DNA from: Abiotrophia sp965245735
GTDB taxonomy: Bacteria > Bacillota > Bacilli > Lactobacillales > Aerococcaceae
NCBI GenBank assembly: GCA_965245735.1
Contig: CBDFAX010000005.1
Coordinates: 26,373-90,372 of the forward strand
Length of the DNA: 64,000 nt
Reading direction: 5' to 3'
Shown: positions 43,330-52,298 of the stretch, piece by piece
Layout: each line of letters starts with the position of its first letter
Position numbering within the stretch: position 1 is the stretch's first letter
Position numbers and translations under genes: made by a program
Notes under the pieces: model-generated
What the model saw: only the letters and a program-made list of their open reading frames with translations
The model's database searches: none
What the model was told of the DNA's origin: nothing

Positions 43330-43570
43330 CCCCATTGAAAAAATAACAAGCGCATTAACCAGTATTACGCCTAGCTTACAATCATTAGCCTATGCCTGTG
43401 CTGTAATCGCTGTTATTGTCGCATGTATAATGGGGTTTGTAAGCAGCCGGGCTTCCGCTGAATCGAAAGAGAGAATTATGGGTATCTTAGTTAAGGTATT
43501 TATCGTCGCATCTGTTACGGGTATTATTTCTTATGTCGCTTCATTAGCGAATGGCAGTGGTTATCAGTAA
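43301..43570 (+). CDS. VirB2/TrbC-like pilin candidate
   Basis: An 89-residue protein with two hydrophobic helices (about 27-47 and 63-83) joined by a short charged loop (SSRASAESKERI), and a polar N-terminus. This matches the VirB2/TrbC pilin shape found at the start of Gram-positive transfer operons. AAGGAGGAG precedes ATG 43301. It overlaps the previous gene by 29 bases. Confidence 0.6.
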   Translation: MQKILLQASNPIEKITSALTSITPSLQSLAYACAVIAVIVACIMGFVSSRASAESKERIMGILVKVFIVASVTGIISYVASLANGSGYQ

Positions 43571-43586
43571 TTAAAGGAGGCAGTCA

Positions 43587-44774
43587 ATGTTTTTTAAATT
43601 CAGGACAAGAAATCGTCGTCTGAAATCGATGGTCAAAGATGCGGCCGAGTACTCCGTTATTGGAGGGGTAAACTTAATCAGCAAGCTAGATAAGTACTGC
43701 AAAACGAATAGTATTTCCGCAAAACTCAAAATCCAGGTATTCGAAGATGGCGACAATAAATCTGTATTAGATTATACTGTCGAGCTTGGCCACGGCGATG
43801 TCGTTTTCTATCCGTCCTATTTAGAAAACAAGTATCGCCTATTGACCGAAAATGATGTTGAAGAAAATCCACAATATCAATTTTTGGCGTCACTAATTAC
43901 TCGACTCAAACAAGAGTATCAACAGCAGTCAATGAAACGTGAACATGGCGAAAAGGTATCTAACTATCATCGCCCATTAGATCAAACCAAAAAGGGTTGG
44001 CAAGATTATTTAGAATTTTGCCGTACTCTTATCAAAAATTATAGGCGACCATTGGTAGTGGCCGGAGCTGTAATCATTACTGCATCTTTTGGATATTACT
44101 TGTTACAACACATCCCTGTAGGTAATCCGTCGACAACAAAAAGTGAAATTCAGGCTGAAGCAACATCTGTTGCTTCTAACGAAAGACTTACCACCCTGCT
44201 AGAGGACAAACGGTTTAATGAGGCGCTAACCCTATATCCAAAGGAGTACGCTCGAATAGAACGATCAATTTTCTACCTTGGAACCGAAGGTATCCCCTAT
44301 CTTGAGGAATTTCTTAAGACACAAGATTACGTGAAAGGTAGATTTGATTTGGCTTATCTCAAGCGCGATTACCAAACAGTGATTGATTTAAAGGATGAAG
44401 CAGATTCAGATGATCGACTCGCGCAATTGGCGGTAGCTTTTATTAAGACCAATCAATTAGGTGAAGCTGAAAAACTTAATGATTCTTTGAAGTCAGAAGC
44501 TATTTCAAAATTAATTTTCCTAGCAAAAGAAAATCAAGCTATCGAATTAATTAAGAAAGGCAGCGTTGATGAAGCTAGGGCCATTCAAGAGCAGATTAAT
44601 TCTGAAAAATTGAAGTCTTACTTCGAACAGTACGATGCTTTATCAAGTGCGATTGCTGAAGGGCAGTCCACATTAGAAAGTAGCGATTTGAGTGATGAAA
44701 GTAAGGCGGCTGTGGAATCAGCCAAAACACAGAACGAAGATTCGTTAAAACAACTTAACGATAATTTAAAATAG
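43587..44774 (+). CDS. Membrane protein with soluble head and helical-repeat tail (EssB-like architecture)
   Basis: A 395-residue protein. About 150 cytoplasmic residues (VGGVNL-type start; GHGDVVFYPSYLENKYRLLTEND) precede one membrane helix (about 152-172), then some 220 residues of helical repeats (RFNEALTLYPKEY; DYQTVIDLKDEADSDDRLAQLAVAFIKT). The order head-helix-repeat tail is that of EssB/YukC of type VII secretion. Sequence identity cannot be judged by eye. AAAGGAGG precedes ATG 43587. In this operon it may be a scaffold of the transfer channel. Confidence 0.5.
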   Translation: MFFKFRTRNRRLKSMVKDAAEYSVIGGVNLISKLDKYCKTNSISAKLKIQVFEDGDNKSVLDYTVELGHGDVVFYPSYLENKYRLLTENDVEENPQYQFLASLITRLKQEYQQQSMKREHGEKVSNYHRPLDQTKKGWQDYLEFCRTLIKNYRRPLVVAGAVIITASFGYYLLQHIPVGNPSTTKSEIQAEATSVASNERLTTLLEDKRFNEALTLYPKEYARIERSIFYLGTEGIPYLEEFLKTQDYVKGRFDLAYLKRDYQTVIDLKDEADSDDRLAQLAVAFIKTNQLGEAEKLNDSLKSEAISKLIFLAKENQAIELIKKGSVDEARAIQEQINSEKLKSYFEQYDALSSAIAEGQSTLESSDLSDESKAAVESAKTQNEDSLKQLNDNLK

Positions 44775-44822
44775 GCTCTTAATAAATTATAAAGAGAACT
44801 AAACAGAAAGAGAGGAACCAAT

Positions 44823-46433
44823 ATGAATTTAAAGAAGTCGCTAGTAGCTTTTGCGGTATTAGCGTTGTCAAGTGCCCCTATTGGAGTTGTTGTTCATGCG
44901 ACTGAATCTGGAGAAGTACAAACCATGGCGCAGTCTAGCTTATTTGAAAACGAAGCATTTGGTGTGACTGTTAAAATTGCTCATGATAAGTTGAACCGCA
45001 GTGATGTTTCAGAAGCTAAGATTGAGTTAGTACGGGATTCCGCTCAAATTCAAAAGCTAGTACAACATCTACCCGTTGAATTAGATGGCGAATTGTATGA
45101 TTTGCTGTTGGTAGAGCTTTTGGATAAAGACGGCAAGCCGCTTCAAAACACCCCCGCAGAAATCTCAGTTAAAAAACAGAACTTGCGTGGCGAGCTAGAA
45201 AAAGTATTGTTTCTAACACCAGATGGTGAATATAAAACTTTACCAGTATCTACCAAAGATGATAAGACCGTCTTTCAAACAGACCAACTCAACAAATTCG
45301 CACTAGTCTACAAAAAAGACCAGAATGTTGCTACGGAAGATACAAAACAGAAACGGATTGATGAAATCGTTTCGTTTAGTGAGTCAACAACTGAATCCGT
45401 TGAAAAGGTTGTTGAGTTGAGCCAAGAAAAACCTTCTAAACCAACAGTAACGAATGTTGTGGCAATCGCCGATCAACAAGCTACTCAAGAGGTAAATAAA
45501 CCTATTGAAAACAACAACCAAATTACTGTTGTGAAACCTGAAAAACCGAAAGAAGAAGTGCCTTCTGCTCCTGAACCACCTGTAACGCCACCGACTGTAG
45601 AGGAGCCAATTCAGCCAGTGGTGCCAGAAGAGCCAGTCACTCCATACTATCCAGTTCCTGCCGGATTCTTTGCGTCAGAAGCAGAGGCAATTGCAACAGG
45701 TCAATCTCAAGGAGATACACCTTTTGATACCTATATTGCAGGTTATTTGCCGAACGGGGTTCCTTACTATGGGATCGTTCGGCACCACAATCAACAACCT
45801 CAATTAGATCCATTAGCAGATGATGATGGGGACGGTGTAACAAACGGTACGGAAATGTCAGTTGGAACTAACCCTAAAGATAAGGCATCTAAACCTCCTG
45901 TAAAGGAGGCAAAGTACGAAAAAGCAGAGTACTTTACCTCTAAAGAACAAGCAGAAGCGTTTGCTAAAGAGTACCATAAAGGTCAGCCGGGAGAACATGA
46001 AGTCACACAGAAAACAGACAGTAATGGTCGAGTTTATTTTGATGTGACATTTAAGGAACCAGAGGCGACTAAACCAGAGGTAAACGTAACTGTAAATAAT
46101 AAAGTTGATGTTAACGTGACAGTTAATGGTGAAGAAGTGAAGCCTGTTGAAAAAACGATTGATTCCACTACCGAAGAGCGATCAGTTACAGAAGCAGTTG
46201 CTAAATCAGAACAACAAGCGCCTGTGACTAAAGAAGAGAATCAACCATTGCCAGAAGGTGTCGGTGAAGACCAACGCGCTACGCACGAAGGATTTCTAGC
46301 CAACGGATATAAATACGTTGGCCAAGAAGATAACCAGTCAGTTTATCACAAAGAAAGTAAAACACCTGCGCCATTAGCATACTCGGTTCCTGTTGAGCCA
46401 CCAGTAGAGCCTACGCAGAACGCACAAAAATAA
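44823..46433 (+). CDS. Secreted multi-domain protein with AGYLPNG domain and calcium-binding repeat
   Basis: A 536-residue protein. A signal peptide (about 1-27) leads to a domain of about 150 residues, a Glu/Pro/Val-rich linker, the AGYLPNG domain (VPAGFFASEAEAIATG; YIAGYLPNGVPYYGI) shared with the 137-residue protein, a thrombospondin-3/EF-hand-like repeat (DDDGDGVTNGTE, then VGTNPKDK), and a further domain with YFTSKEQAEAFAKEY. No LPXTG motif or C-terminal helix is present, so it is secreted or held non-covalently. AGAGAGGAACC precedes the ATG. Confidence 0.65.
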   Translation: MNLKKSLVAFAVLALSSAPIGVVVHATESGEVQTMAQSSLFENEAFGVTVKIAHDKLNRSDVSEAKIELVRDSAQIQKLVQHLPVELDGELYDLLLVELLDKDGKPLQNTPAEISVKKQNLRGELEKVLFLTPDGEYKTLPVSTKDDKTVFQTDQLNKFALVYKKDQNVATEDTKQKRIDEIVSFSESTTESVEKVVELSQEKPSKPTVTNVVAIADQQATQEVNKPIENNNQITVVKPEKPKEEVPSAPEPPVTPPTVEEPIQPVVPEEPVTPYYPVPAGFFASEAEAIATGQSQGDTPFDTYIAGYLPNGVPYYGIVRHHNQQPQLDPLADDDGDGVTNGTEMSVGTNPKDKASKPPVKEAKYEKAEYFTSKEQAEAFAKEYHKGQPGEHEVTQKTDSNGRVYFDVTFKEPEATKPEVNVTVNNKVDVNVTVNGEEVKPVEKTIDSTTEERSVTEAVAKSEQQAPVTKEENQPLPEGVGEDQRATHEGFLANGYKYVGQEDNQSVYHKESKTPAPLAYSVPVEPPVEPTQNAQK

Positions 46434-46445
46434 GGCTATTTGAGC

Positions 46446-46494
46446 CCATTCTATGGAAGTCTGATAAAAAAGTATTAGGCTTCTATAGAAATGG
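46446..46494. repeat. Large imperfect hairpin after the secreted-protein gene
   Basis: TTCTATGGAAGTCTGAT (46449-46465) pairs over 17 bp, with three G-U pairs, with 46474-46490; a CCA/TGG extension adds 3 bp. The loop is A-rich. No T-run follows, so it is probably an mRNA structure between two genes and not a terminator. Confidence 0.6.
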
Positions 46495-46531
46495 TCTTAA
46501 ACCATCAAAAATACTCCTAGGAGGTGTGCAG

Positions 46532-46768
46532 ATGAAACTATGTTTCTGCATCGAACGGCAAAATAAAACACTAACGCTTGTAACACAAGATTCGGTATAC
46601 CGAGCAACTGTTCAAGAACCTTTTACTAATCAAGATAAGGGTGCTTTTGACGAGTGTATTCAGTTTGACCACCTATTATACATTGACACCGAAGAAAGAC
46701 GCTTATACTTAAACGATCAAGGTTCAGGTATGTACATTCTTGAAAAACTGGATAAGGAGGTAGATTAA
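46532..46768 (+). CDS. Small hypothetical protein
   Basis: About 78 residues with no membrane helix (KLCFCIERQNKTLTLVTQDS; YIDTEERRLYLNDQ). AGGAGG is 7 bases before ATG 46532; the GTG at 46526 is within reach but less likely. Its stop overlaps the start of the ArdC-like gene, so the two are coupled. Function unknown. Confidence 0.6.
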   Translation: MKLCFCIERQNKTLTLVTQDSVYRATVQEPFTNQDKGAFDECIQFDHLLYIDTEERRLYLNDQGSGMYILEKLDKEVD

Positions 46769-47766
46769 TGGCTTTTAAGAAAAAAACTATTGAAGAAAGA
46801 CAACGAGAGCTTAAAAAACTAACCTCAATGATTGACTCAGAGGTCGACAAATATGTTGTAGACCCCAAGTTAGCACTTGATTTCATTGCTTTCAGAAAAC
46901 AGTTCTATGAATACTCCATCCGAAATCAGATGCTAATAAGAAGTCAAAACCCTAGAGCGATAGCAGTTGCGAGTTTCTCTCATTGGAAGCAAAAGGGAGC
47001 TAGTATAAAAAAGGGAGAAAAGGGAATTGCTGTACTTCGTCCTGTGATTGTCAAACAATACAGAGATAATTCAGGCAAATGGGAAAACCTCAGGGATGCT
47101 TCAGATGCAATCAAAACCCAGGTAAAAACCGGTGCCATTGCTTCAAGGGATCACATAGTGGGATATCAACAAAGTTACGTCTTTGATGTCACTCAAACGA
47201 CTTTCCCGAAAGAACGATATCCAGAATTCATTAGACGAAATTATCAATCAGGAACCGTTAAGGACTACAGCCCATTAATTGAAGCAGCCAAGGCTTACGC
47301 TTTGGAAAAGGGAGTGGTGGTCACAGATAAAGAGTTAGCCCCCGGCCACGGTGGTTCTTATTACCCGGCAGATCACCGAATTGTGATGAACGCTCATGCA
47401 GAAAACGACCGATATTTTTCTATCCTGACCCACGAGCTAGCACATAGTCAACTGCATCGTTATTCAAAACTCGAGACGGCCGCAAAAGAAGTGCAAGCAG
47501 AAGGGGTGGCTGCCCTGACAATGGCTTATTATGGTGCAGAAGAAATGGATGTTAGTTACGCCTATCTATCAAGCTACTCAAAAAAACTATCATCTGAAAA
47601 GCGACTTGAACTCATACAGGGAACGCTTGATATGGTACAAGACTACACAGAGTTTGTTGATCAGCAGGTTGACGGAAAGTTTCTAAGCACAATCAAGGAA
47701 CAAGCTAAAGAAAAGAGCAACCACCTAAGTATTACTAAAGAACCAGAGATAGAGTTAAGGGGATAA
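46768..47766 (+). CDS. ArdC-like protein with HELAH metallopeptidase motif
   Basis: A 332-residue protein. The N-terminal half (FRKQFYEYSIRNQMLIRSQN; FSHWKQKGASIKKGEKGIAVLRP) is the ArdC-type ssDNA-binding domain. The C-terminal half has THELAHSQLH with zinc-binding His222, Glu223 and His226, plus a downstream QAEGVAAL carrying the third ligand. ArdC proteins act against restriction when a conjugated strand enters a new host. The start overlaps the preceding stop. Confidence 0.82.
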   Translation: MAFKKKTIEERQRELKKLTSMIDSEVDKYVVDPKLALDFIAFRKQFYEYSIRNQMLIRSQNPRAIAVASFSHWKQKGASIKKGEKGIAVLRPVIVKQYRDNSGKWENLRDASDAIKTQVKTGAIASRDHIVGYQQSYVFDVTQTTFPKERYPEFIRRNYQSGTVKDYSPLIEAAKAYALEKGVVVTDKELAPGHGGSYYPADHRIVMNAHAENDRYFSILTHELAHSQLHRYSKLETAAKEVQAEGVAALTMAYYGAEEMDVSYAYLSSYSKKLSSEKRLELIQGTLDMVQDYTEFVDQQVDGKFLSTIKEQAKEKSNHLSITKEPEIELRG

Positions 47767-47791
47767 CCTTTTGCCAAATTGGCAAAAGGTT
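47765..47791. repeat. Element palindrome copy 4
   Basis: Core TTGCCAAATTGGCAA with arms AACCTT/AAGGTT. It overlaps the stop codon of the ArdC-like gene and lies 34 bases before virD4. Both arms differ from copies 1-3 at matching positions, so pairing is kept. Confidence 0.9.
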
Positions 47792-47825
47792 ATTAATTTC
47801 GATACCTCAGAAAGGAAGGATGTCT

Positions 47826-50000
47826 ATGTTAAAAAAAAGAGCAGATCGAATTTGGTTTGGGATTACTGCCTTAATCGCCTTAGGTCCTAGCTTTATTATT
47901 ACTAACATCATGCTGAATATCACGTTCCATTTTAAAGAGATATTTACTCAAAAGCGACCTTTTAGTTGGGTGGCACTTAGACCATCATTCAATTTATGGT
48001 TGGTATATTTATTAATGTTCAAAATCGTATGGGCTATCTGTTTTGGCTTATACATCAAATGGCATGCACTGTATGGTGATTTACGCGTCGGGAATAAGGC
48101 GACGAGTCGGTTTTCATCTTATAAAGAAATTAAGCATACCTATAAAAGTGTACCGTATTTTCCAACAGAGGAAGATGAATATGGGCATATTTTTAAGTAT
48201 AAAGGAGATAGCGGCGTACTGATCTCAAGGTTCGAAGGCATTGCCTACATCGATGTGTCGGATTTACATGTTCTTTGGTATGGTCGTACGCGATCAGGTA
48301 AGGATGAGTCAATATTGTTACCGGAAATTGAATTAGCGTCACGAAGCGAAGAACAACCGCATATCGTTTGTACAACAACTAAATACGAAACCATCGAAAA
48401 AGTAAAAGCAGAAATGATTAGTCGTGGTTATCGAGTAGAATGTTTAAATCTTGTGGACCCGGATAAATCATTTGGATTCAACCCGCTTAGTTTAGCAGTT
48501 GAGGCCTACGACCAAGGAGACATTGACGATGCTGTCGAATTATGTAAAACCTTTACGCATTCCCAGTTCCACGAACCAAACGCACATGAAAAAGTTTGGC
48601 AAAATGGTAGTAGAGGGTTAACCAACGCAAACATTCTAGGGCTGTGCGAAATTATATTAAAAAAACCTCTTCTCTCAGATATGAAAGAAACCATTAGTAT
48701 TTACGGAATTGCGAATATGATGATTCAACTTTCAGGTAAGACGGTTGGAGACGATAATTCAGTTCAATATAAGGCCGACAAATATTTCGAGTCACTCCCT
48801 TTAACAAGCGTGGCTCGCCAACAGTTCTCAGGAGTAGGGTTAAGTGGCGGCCAGATGCGTTCATCCATCATGGCCTCAACAGGCCTTGCGCTTTTGGATT
48901 TTTTGACACCAAAATTGAATCGCATGACTCGTCGCACAACTTTTGATTTCGCAAATTTAACGCAATCAGAAACCCCTTATTTTGTAATGATAGTCTTACC
49001 TGACTATACGGATAATAACTACACTATAGCAACAACTTGGATTGAGCAGTGCTACTTTTATCTATCTCGCTATGCTACGCTGCATGGTGACAGATTACCA
49101 AAGCGAGTTCGTTTTTACTTAAACGAATTTGGAAATTTACCCGCTTTTAAGAGTATTCAGTCAATGCTATCGGTTGGGGCAGGACGCGGAATGTTATTCG
49201 AGATGTTCTTACAGGCCGATGAACAGCTAACGATTAAATACGGTAAAGAAACGGCTGATTTCATTCGAGATCAAGTGATGAATATTGGCTTTATTGCCTC
49301 TTCTTCGTTAGCAACTCGGAAGAAATTTTCAGAATCTCTTGGTAAAAAAGAAGTTACAGAAAAAACCCGGTCAGGGAATCCATGGAGCTTTAACAAAAGC
49401 GTTAGCGAAAAGACAGATTCAAGACCTTTACTAACACCTGATGAACTCTCTAGGTTACTTGAAGGCGAGAATGTTATCATGAGATCCAAACGGAAAAGCG
49501 ATCAATTTGAGGATGCTATTCCTTATCCAATTTTTAACACAGGGCCGCACAGATTTATGTTTGCCTACCAGTACCTATCCGATGTATTTACTCGGCAACC
49601 GTTTGATAGTCTTGGCCTACGATACCACGGAAATCAGGATTGGGATGAATCGATGTTAACGCGATTTGTGGATATGCTTGATGCCCGAATTATTGAAGCG
49701 CCAACCGAAGCTAGCGTTAAACTCACACAAGTACACAAGGAGCGTGATGATCAAATGAAACAACTAGAACCCTATAATGACCGCTACGGCACAGAGAGTG
49801 ATGTTGCTACGATTGAAGAATTGACAGACCAAACGTTGACCGATGAAACAGTCTATGCATCGCCATTGTACATCTTAATTAGCGAAGCTGTAGTGAAGGA
49901 TTATCCTGAATTAATGGATGAACTTAACCAAGTAGTGACGGAGTCAGATTTGAATTCATTTATTAGAAGGCACATTAACGCCTTTGAAGATCTTGTGTAA
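47826..50000 (+). CDS. Type IV coupling protein (VirD4/TraG family)
   Basis: About 724 residues. Two N-terminal membrane helices (about 10-32 and 56-80) precede the ATPase. Walker A is GRTRSGKDE (153-161), with Asp where Ser, Thr or Gly is usual after the Lys; Walker B is FYLNEFGNLP (430-439), with Asn in place of the usual Asp. It would link the relaxase-DNA complex to the secretion channel. ATG 47826 follows AAAGGAAGG by 6 bases; ATG 47820 is adjacent to that site and less likely. Confidence 0.88.
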   Translation: MLKKRADRIWFGITALIALGPSFIITNIMLNITFHFKEIFTQKRPFSWVALRPSFNLWLVYLLMFKIVWAICFGLYIKWHALYGDLRVGNKATSRFSSYKEIKHTYKSVPYFPTEEDEYGHIFKYKGDSGVLISRFEGIAYIDVSDLHVLWYGRTRSGKDESILLPEIELASRSEEQPHIVCTTTKYETIEKVKAEMISRGYRVECLNLVDPDKSFGFNPLSLAVEAYDQGDIDDAVELCKTFTHSQFHEPNAHEKVWQNGSRGLTNANILGLCEIILKKPLLSDMKETISIYGIANMMIQLSGKTVGDDNSVQYKADKYFESLPLTSVARQQFSGVGLSGGQMRSSIMASTGLALLDFLTPKLNRMTRRTTFDFANLTQSETPYFVMIVLPDYTDNNYTIATTWIEQCYFYLSRYATLHGDRLPKRVRFYLNEFGNLPAFKSIQSMLSVGAGRGMLFEMFLQADEQLTIKYGKETADFIRDQVMNIGFIASSSLATRKKFSESLGKKEVTEKTRSGNPWSFNKSVSEKTDSRPLLTPDELSRLLEGENVIMRSKRKSDQFEDAIPYPIFNTGPHRFMFAYQYLSDVFTRQPFDSLGLRYHGNQDWDESMLTRFVDMLDARIIEAPTEASVKLTQVHKERDDQMKQLEPYNDRYGTESDVATIEELTDQTLTDETVYASPLYILISEAVVKDYPELMDELNQVVTESDLNSFIRRHINAFEDLV

Positions 50001-50015
50001 GAGAGGGGGGAATCT

Positions 50016-51848
50016 ATGACACCGGAACAACAACAAATCTTTGACACTCTGCTCAATCATAGCGAATACTTTCAATTGGACAATATGTTTACCACTATGG
50101 CGAGATGGGTGGGGTGGGCTATCATCAAGTGGTTAATAGGAATCCTGCAAGTCCTTCAGAAGTCCTTATATCTTGCAATTGGTTTTATTACCGGATTTTT
50201 GGAAAATCCAGAAATTCAAGAAATGCTACCGTGGTTTGAACGACTTGGGTGGGCTATTGCGACTATCGCAGTTATTGTTTTGTGCATTCGGAAAATTATT
50301 AACCCCAAACACGATATTTCTCAGGTAGTAGAAAATGCCTGCTTGGGATTTATTGTGTTTATCTGCAGTACAACGGTGATGATGAATGTATTAACTTATA
50401 CTAAAGAGTTAACACAAGGTATTTGGGAAAACTCGGTCGCGTCTGGAGATTATGTGTATGACCTAATCAACAAAACGGGCACAGACCTACCACAATTAGT
50501 CGACTCAAACTTTCAGATAGCCTATGATGATGGTACTCCCAAAAGGATGCTCCATCTTGATAGTAGAAGCGTTAAATTTTTCGATTATGCTGAAGTAATT
50601 AATACTGCGGAAGAAGTCAAAGAACAGATTCGAAATCAAGAGTCTGAGGAAGCAACCCCTGCGAACATGAAAGTATATGCAGATGATCACCCATCAGAAT
50701 ATCGGATTTTTTTAAATAAGATTCTAGAACAAAAAGGGGCTAGTGCCAATGAAGTGCTGCCAGAATGGGAAGAGCAGGCTGAGAAGGAACTTTGGGAAAG
50801 CCACCATCCGGCGCGTGAAATAGATTTTGACTCTATTTCATCGCAAATCTATGGGTATAAACTAGGGATGGATCGTAAGGGACAGTTAGAACTTATTAAG
50901 GTGGATCAAGGAACATGGTTGAATATCCCACAGCGCTACTATCGATTCAACTTCAATTACTTAGCGGTGTTTATCTTCACCATCTTTATGATTATCGTAC
51001 TAACTGTAAGTACTATAAAAATCATTAAACTCTCCTTTGAAATTGTTATTATGCGTATTATCTTGCCGATTTTCAACTTTCTTAATTTTGAAAAAGCGAC
51101 CTCACTCAAAATGATTCTGAACAATTTCAAAAACATCTGTTTAGCACTTGTATTCTCGGCGATATCCGTCAAGATATATATCACCTTGGTCGCCTATATT
51201 CAGAATAAAGACCTCGAAACCTACGTTAGTGTCTTTCTGCAGGTCGGTCTTGGACTTGCAGTGATGGACGGTCCCACAATTATTGATAAACTAACAGGTA
51301 TTGATGCAGGGCTAAAATCAACCTCAGGAGCTTTATTAGGGTTCGCGGGCGGTCTATATACCGGAGCCAGAGGTGCTGCGAGTCTGGTTAAAAATGCAGT
51401 ACGTGGTGTAAAAGGTGGATTTAATGCAGGGAAAGGCGCCGCAGAGTGGGCACGGGAAAAACTTGGCTTTGCTAGTAGTAGTGGTGCTGAATTGAATTCA
51501 AATGAGAATGAAGCCGATAAGCGTAGCGAATACGTGCAAGAATCTATGGCTAAATCAGTAGCCGGCACATCTGGACAATCACCTGAAGTAGGTCGTGAGA
51601 TCAGCAGTTCTCTACAAACTAGTCAGACTAATCTTTCGAGCAATACTGAAGGTGCTAGATCTAGTGAGGTTGACTCACAGAAACTATCCTATCAACATTT
51701 ATCTCATACAAAGAACCCAAATAGTGAGACACAAAAGGGCAGTCAAGCAACTATATACAATAGCAGTAATCAACAAACGAAGTCAGCAATCCCTAAGCCA
51801 ACGAATCTGAATGAATCATCAAAAAATTCAGAACGACCAAAACTATAA
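50016..51848 (+). CDS. VirB6/TrbL-like polytopic membrane protein
   Basis: A 610-residue protein. Helices occur at about 30-60, 75-95 and 105-130, then a soluble domain (about 140-300), a second membrane block (about 310-430), and a polar Ser/Asn-rich tail (from about 460). This is the layout of the VirB6-type inner channel component in Gram-positive systems. GAGAGGGGGGAA precedes ATG 50016. It follows virD4 by 15 bases. Confidence 0.7.
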   Translation: MTPEQQQIFDTLLNHSEYFQLDNMFTTMARWVGWAIIKWLIGILQVLQKSLYLAIGFITGFLENPEIQEMLPWFERLGWAIATIAVIVLCIRKIINPKHDISQVVENACLGFIVFICSTTVMMNVLTYTKELTQGIWENSVASGDYVYDLINKTGTDLPQLVDSNFQIAYDDGTPKRMLHLDSRSVKFFDYAEVINTAEEVKEQIRNQESEEATPANMKVYADDHPSEYRIFLNKILEQKGASANEVLPEWEEQAEKELWESHHPAREIDFDSISSQIYGYKLGMDRKGQLELIKVDQGTWLNIPQRYYRFNFNYLAVFIFTIFMIIVLTVSTIKIIKLSFEIVIMRIILPIFNFLNFEKATSLKMILNNFKNICLALVFSAISVKIYITLVAYIQNKDLETYVSVFLQVGLGLAVMDGPTIIDKLTGIDAGLKSTSGALLGFAGGLYTGARGAASLVKNAVRGVKGGFNAGKGAAEWAREKLGFASSSGAELNSNENEADKRSEYVQESMAKSVAGTSGQSPEVGREISSSLQTSQTNLSSNTEGARSSEVDSQKLSYQHLSHTKNPNSETQKGSQATIYNSSNQQTKSAIPKPTNLNESSKNSERPKL

Positions 51849-51858
51849 TTTACGTAGA

Positions 51859-51887
51859 CCACCTTTTGCCAATTTGGCAAAAGGTGG
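51859..51887 (+). repeat. Element palindrome copy 5 (terminator-like)
   Basis: Core TTGCCAATTTGGCAA (central T) with arms CCACCTT/AAGGTGG, followed by ATTTTT. It is 11 bases after the VirB6-like stop. It could act as a terminator. Confidence 0.88.
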
Positions 51888-51908
51888 ATTTTTAAAGGAG
51901 GAATTATC

Positions 51909-52298
51909 ATGAGTCAATATAATGGCCGCCTAAATTCGTCGTTAGCGACCGAGATGAAATTAAATAGTTTCCTATATGTAATTGACGTTGCCATCCTCGG
52001 TGGTGCAATAATCTTCTGGAATGTGACAAAAGATTGGATTGCTTCGATCTGGGTGAATGCCATTTATTTGGTGGCATTGCTTATCGTCACATTTTTCGCA
52101 ATTTATCAGCCACGCAGAAATCCACGTCGACGGAATTACCAAGTGTTGCGATACGCATTTATCCGTGATAAGTCTGTCTATCATACAATTACGCGATCTG
52201 AGATTGGATTCCTATATGAGGATTTAAAACAACGTGAGGCCGATAGTCGGTATATCGATCTTAATCAGTTAGAGGAGGATACCTTAGATGCACCTTGA
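51909..52298 (+). CDS. VirB3/PrgI-like membrane protein
   Basis: A 129-residue protein with two helices (about 22-40 and 48-68), followed by QPRRNPRRRNY and a polar tail. The position just before VirB4 and the shape match the PrgI/VirB3 family. TAAAGGAGGAATT precedes ATG 51909. Its 3' end overlaps the next gene by 11 bases. Confidence 0.7.
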   Translation: MSQYNGRLNSSLATEMKLNSFLYVIDVAILGGAIIFWNVTKDWIASIWVNAIYLVALLIVTFFAIYQPRRNPRRRNYQVLRYAFIRDKSVYHTITRSEIGFLYEDLKQREADSRYIDLNQLEEDTLDAP

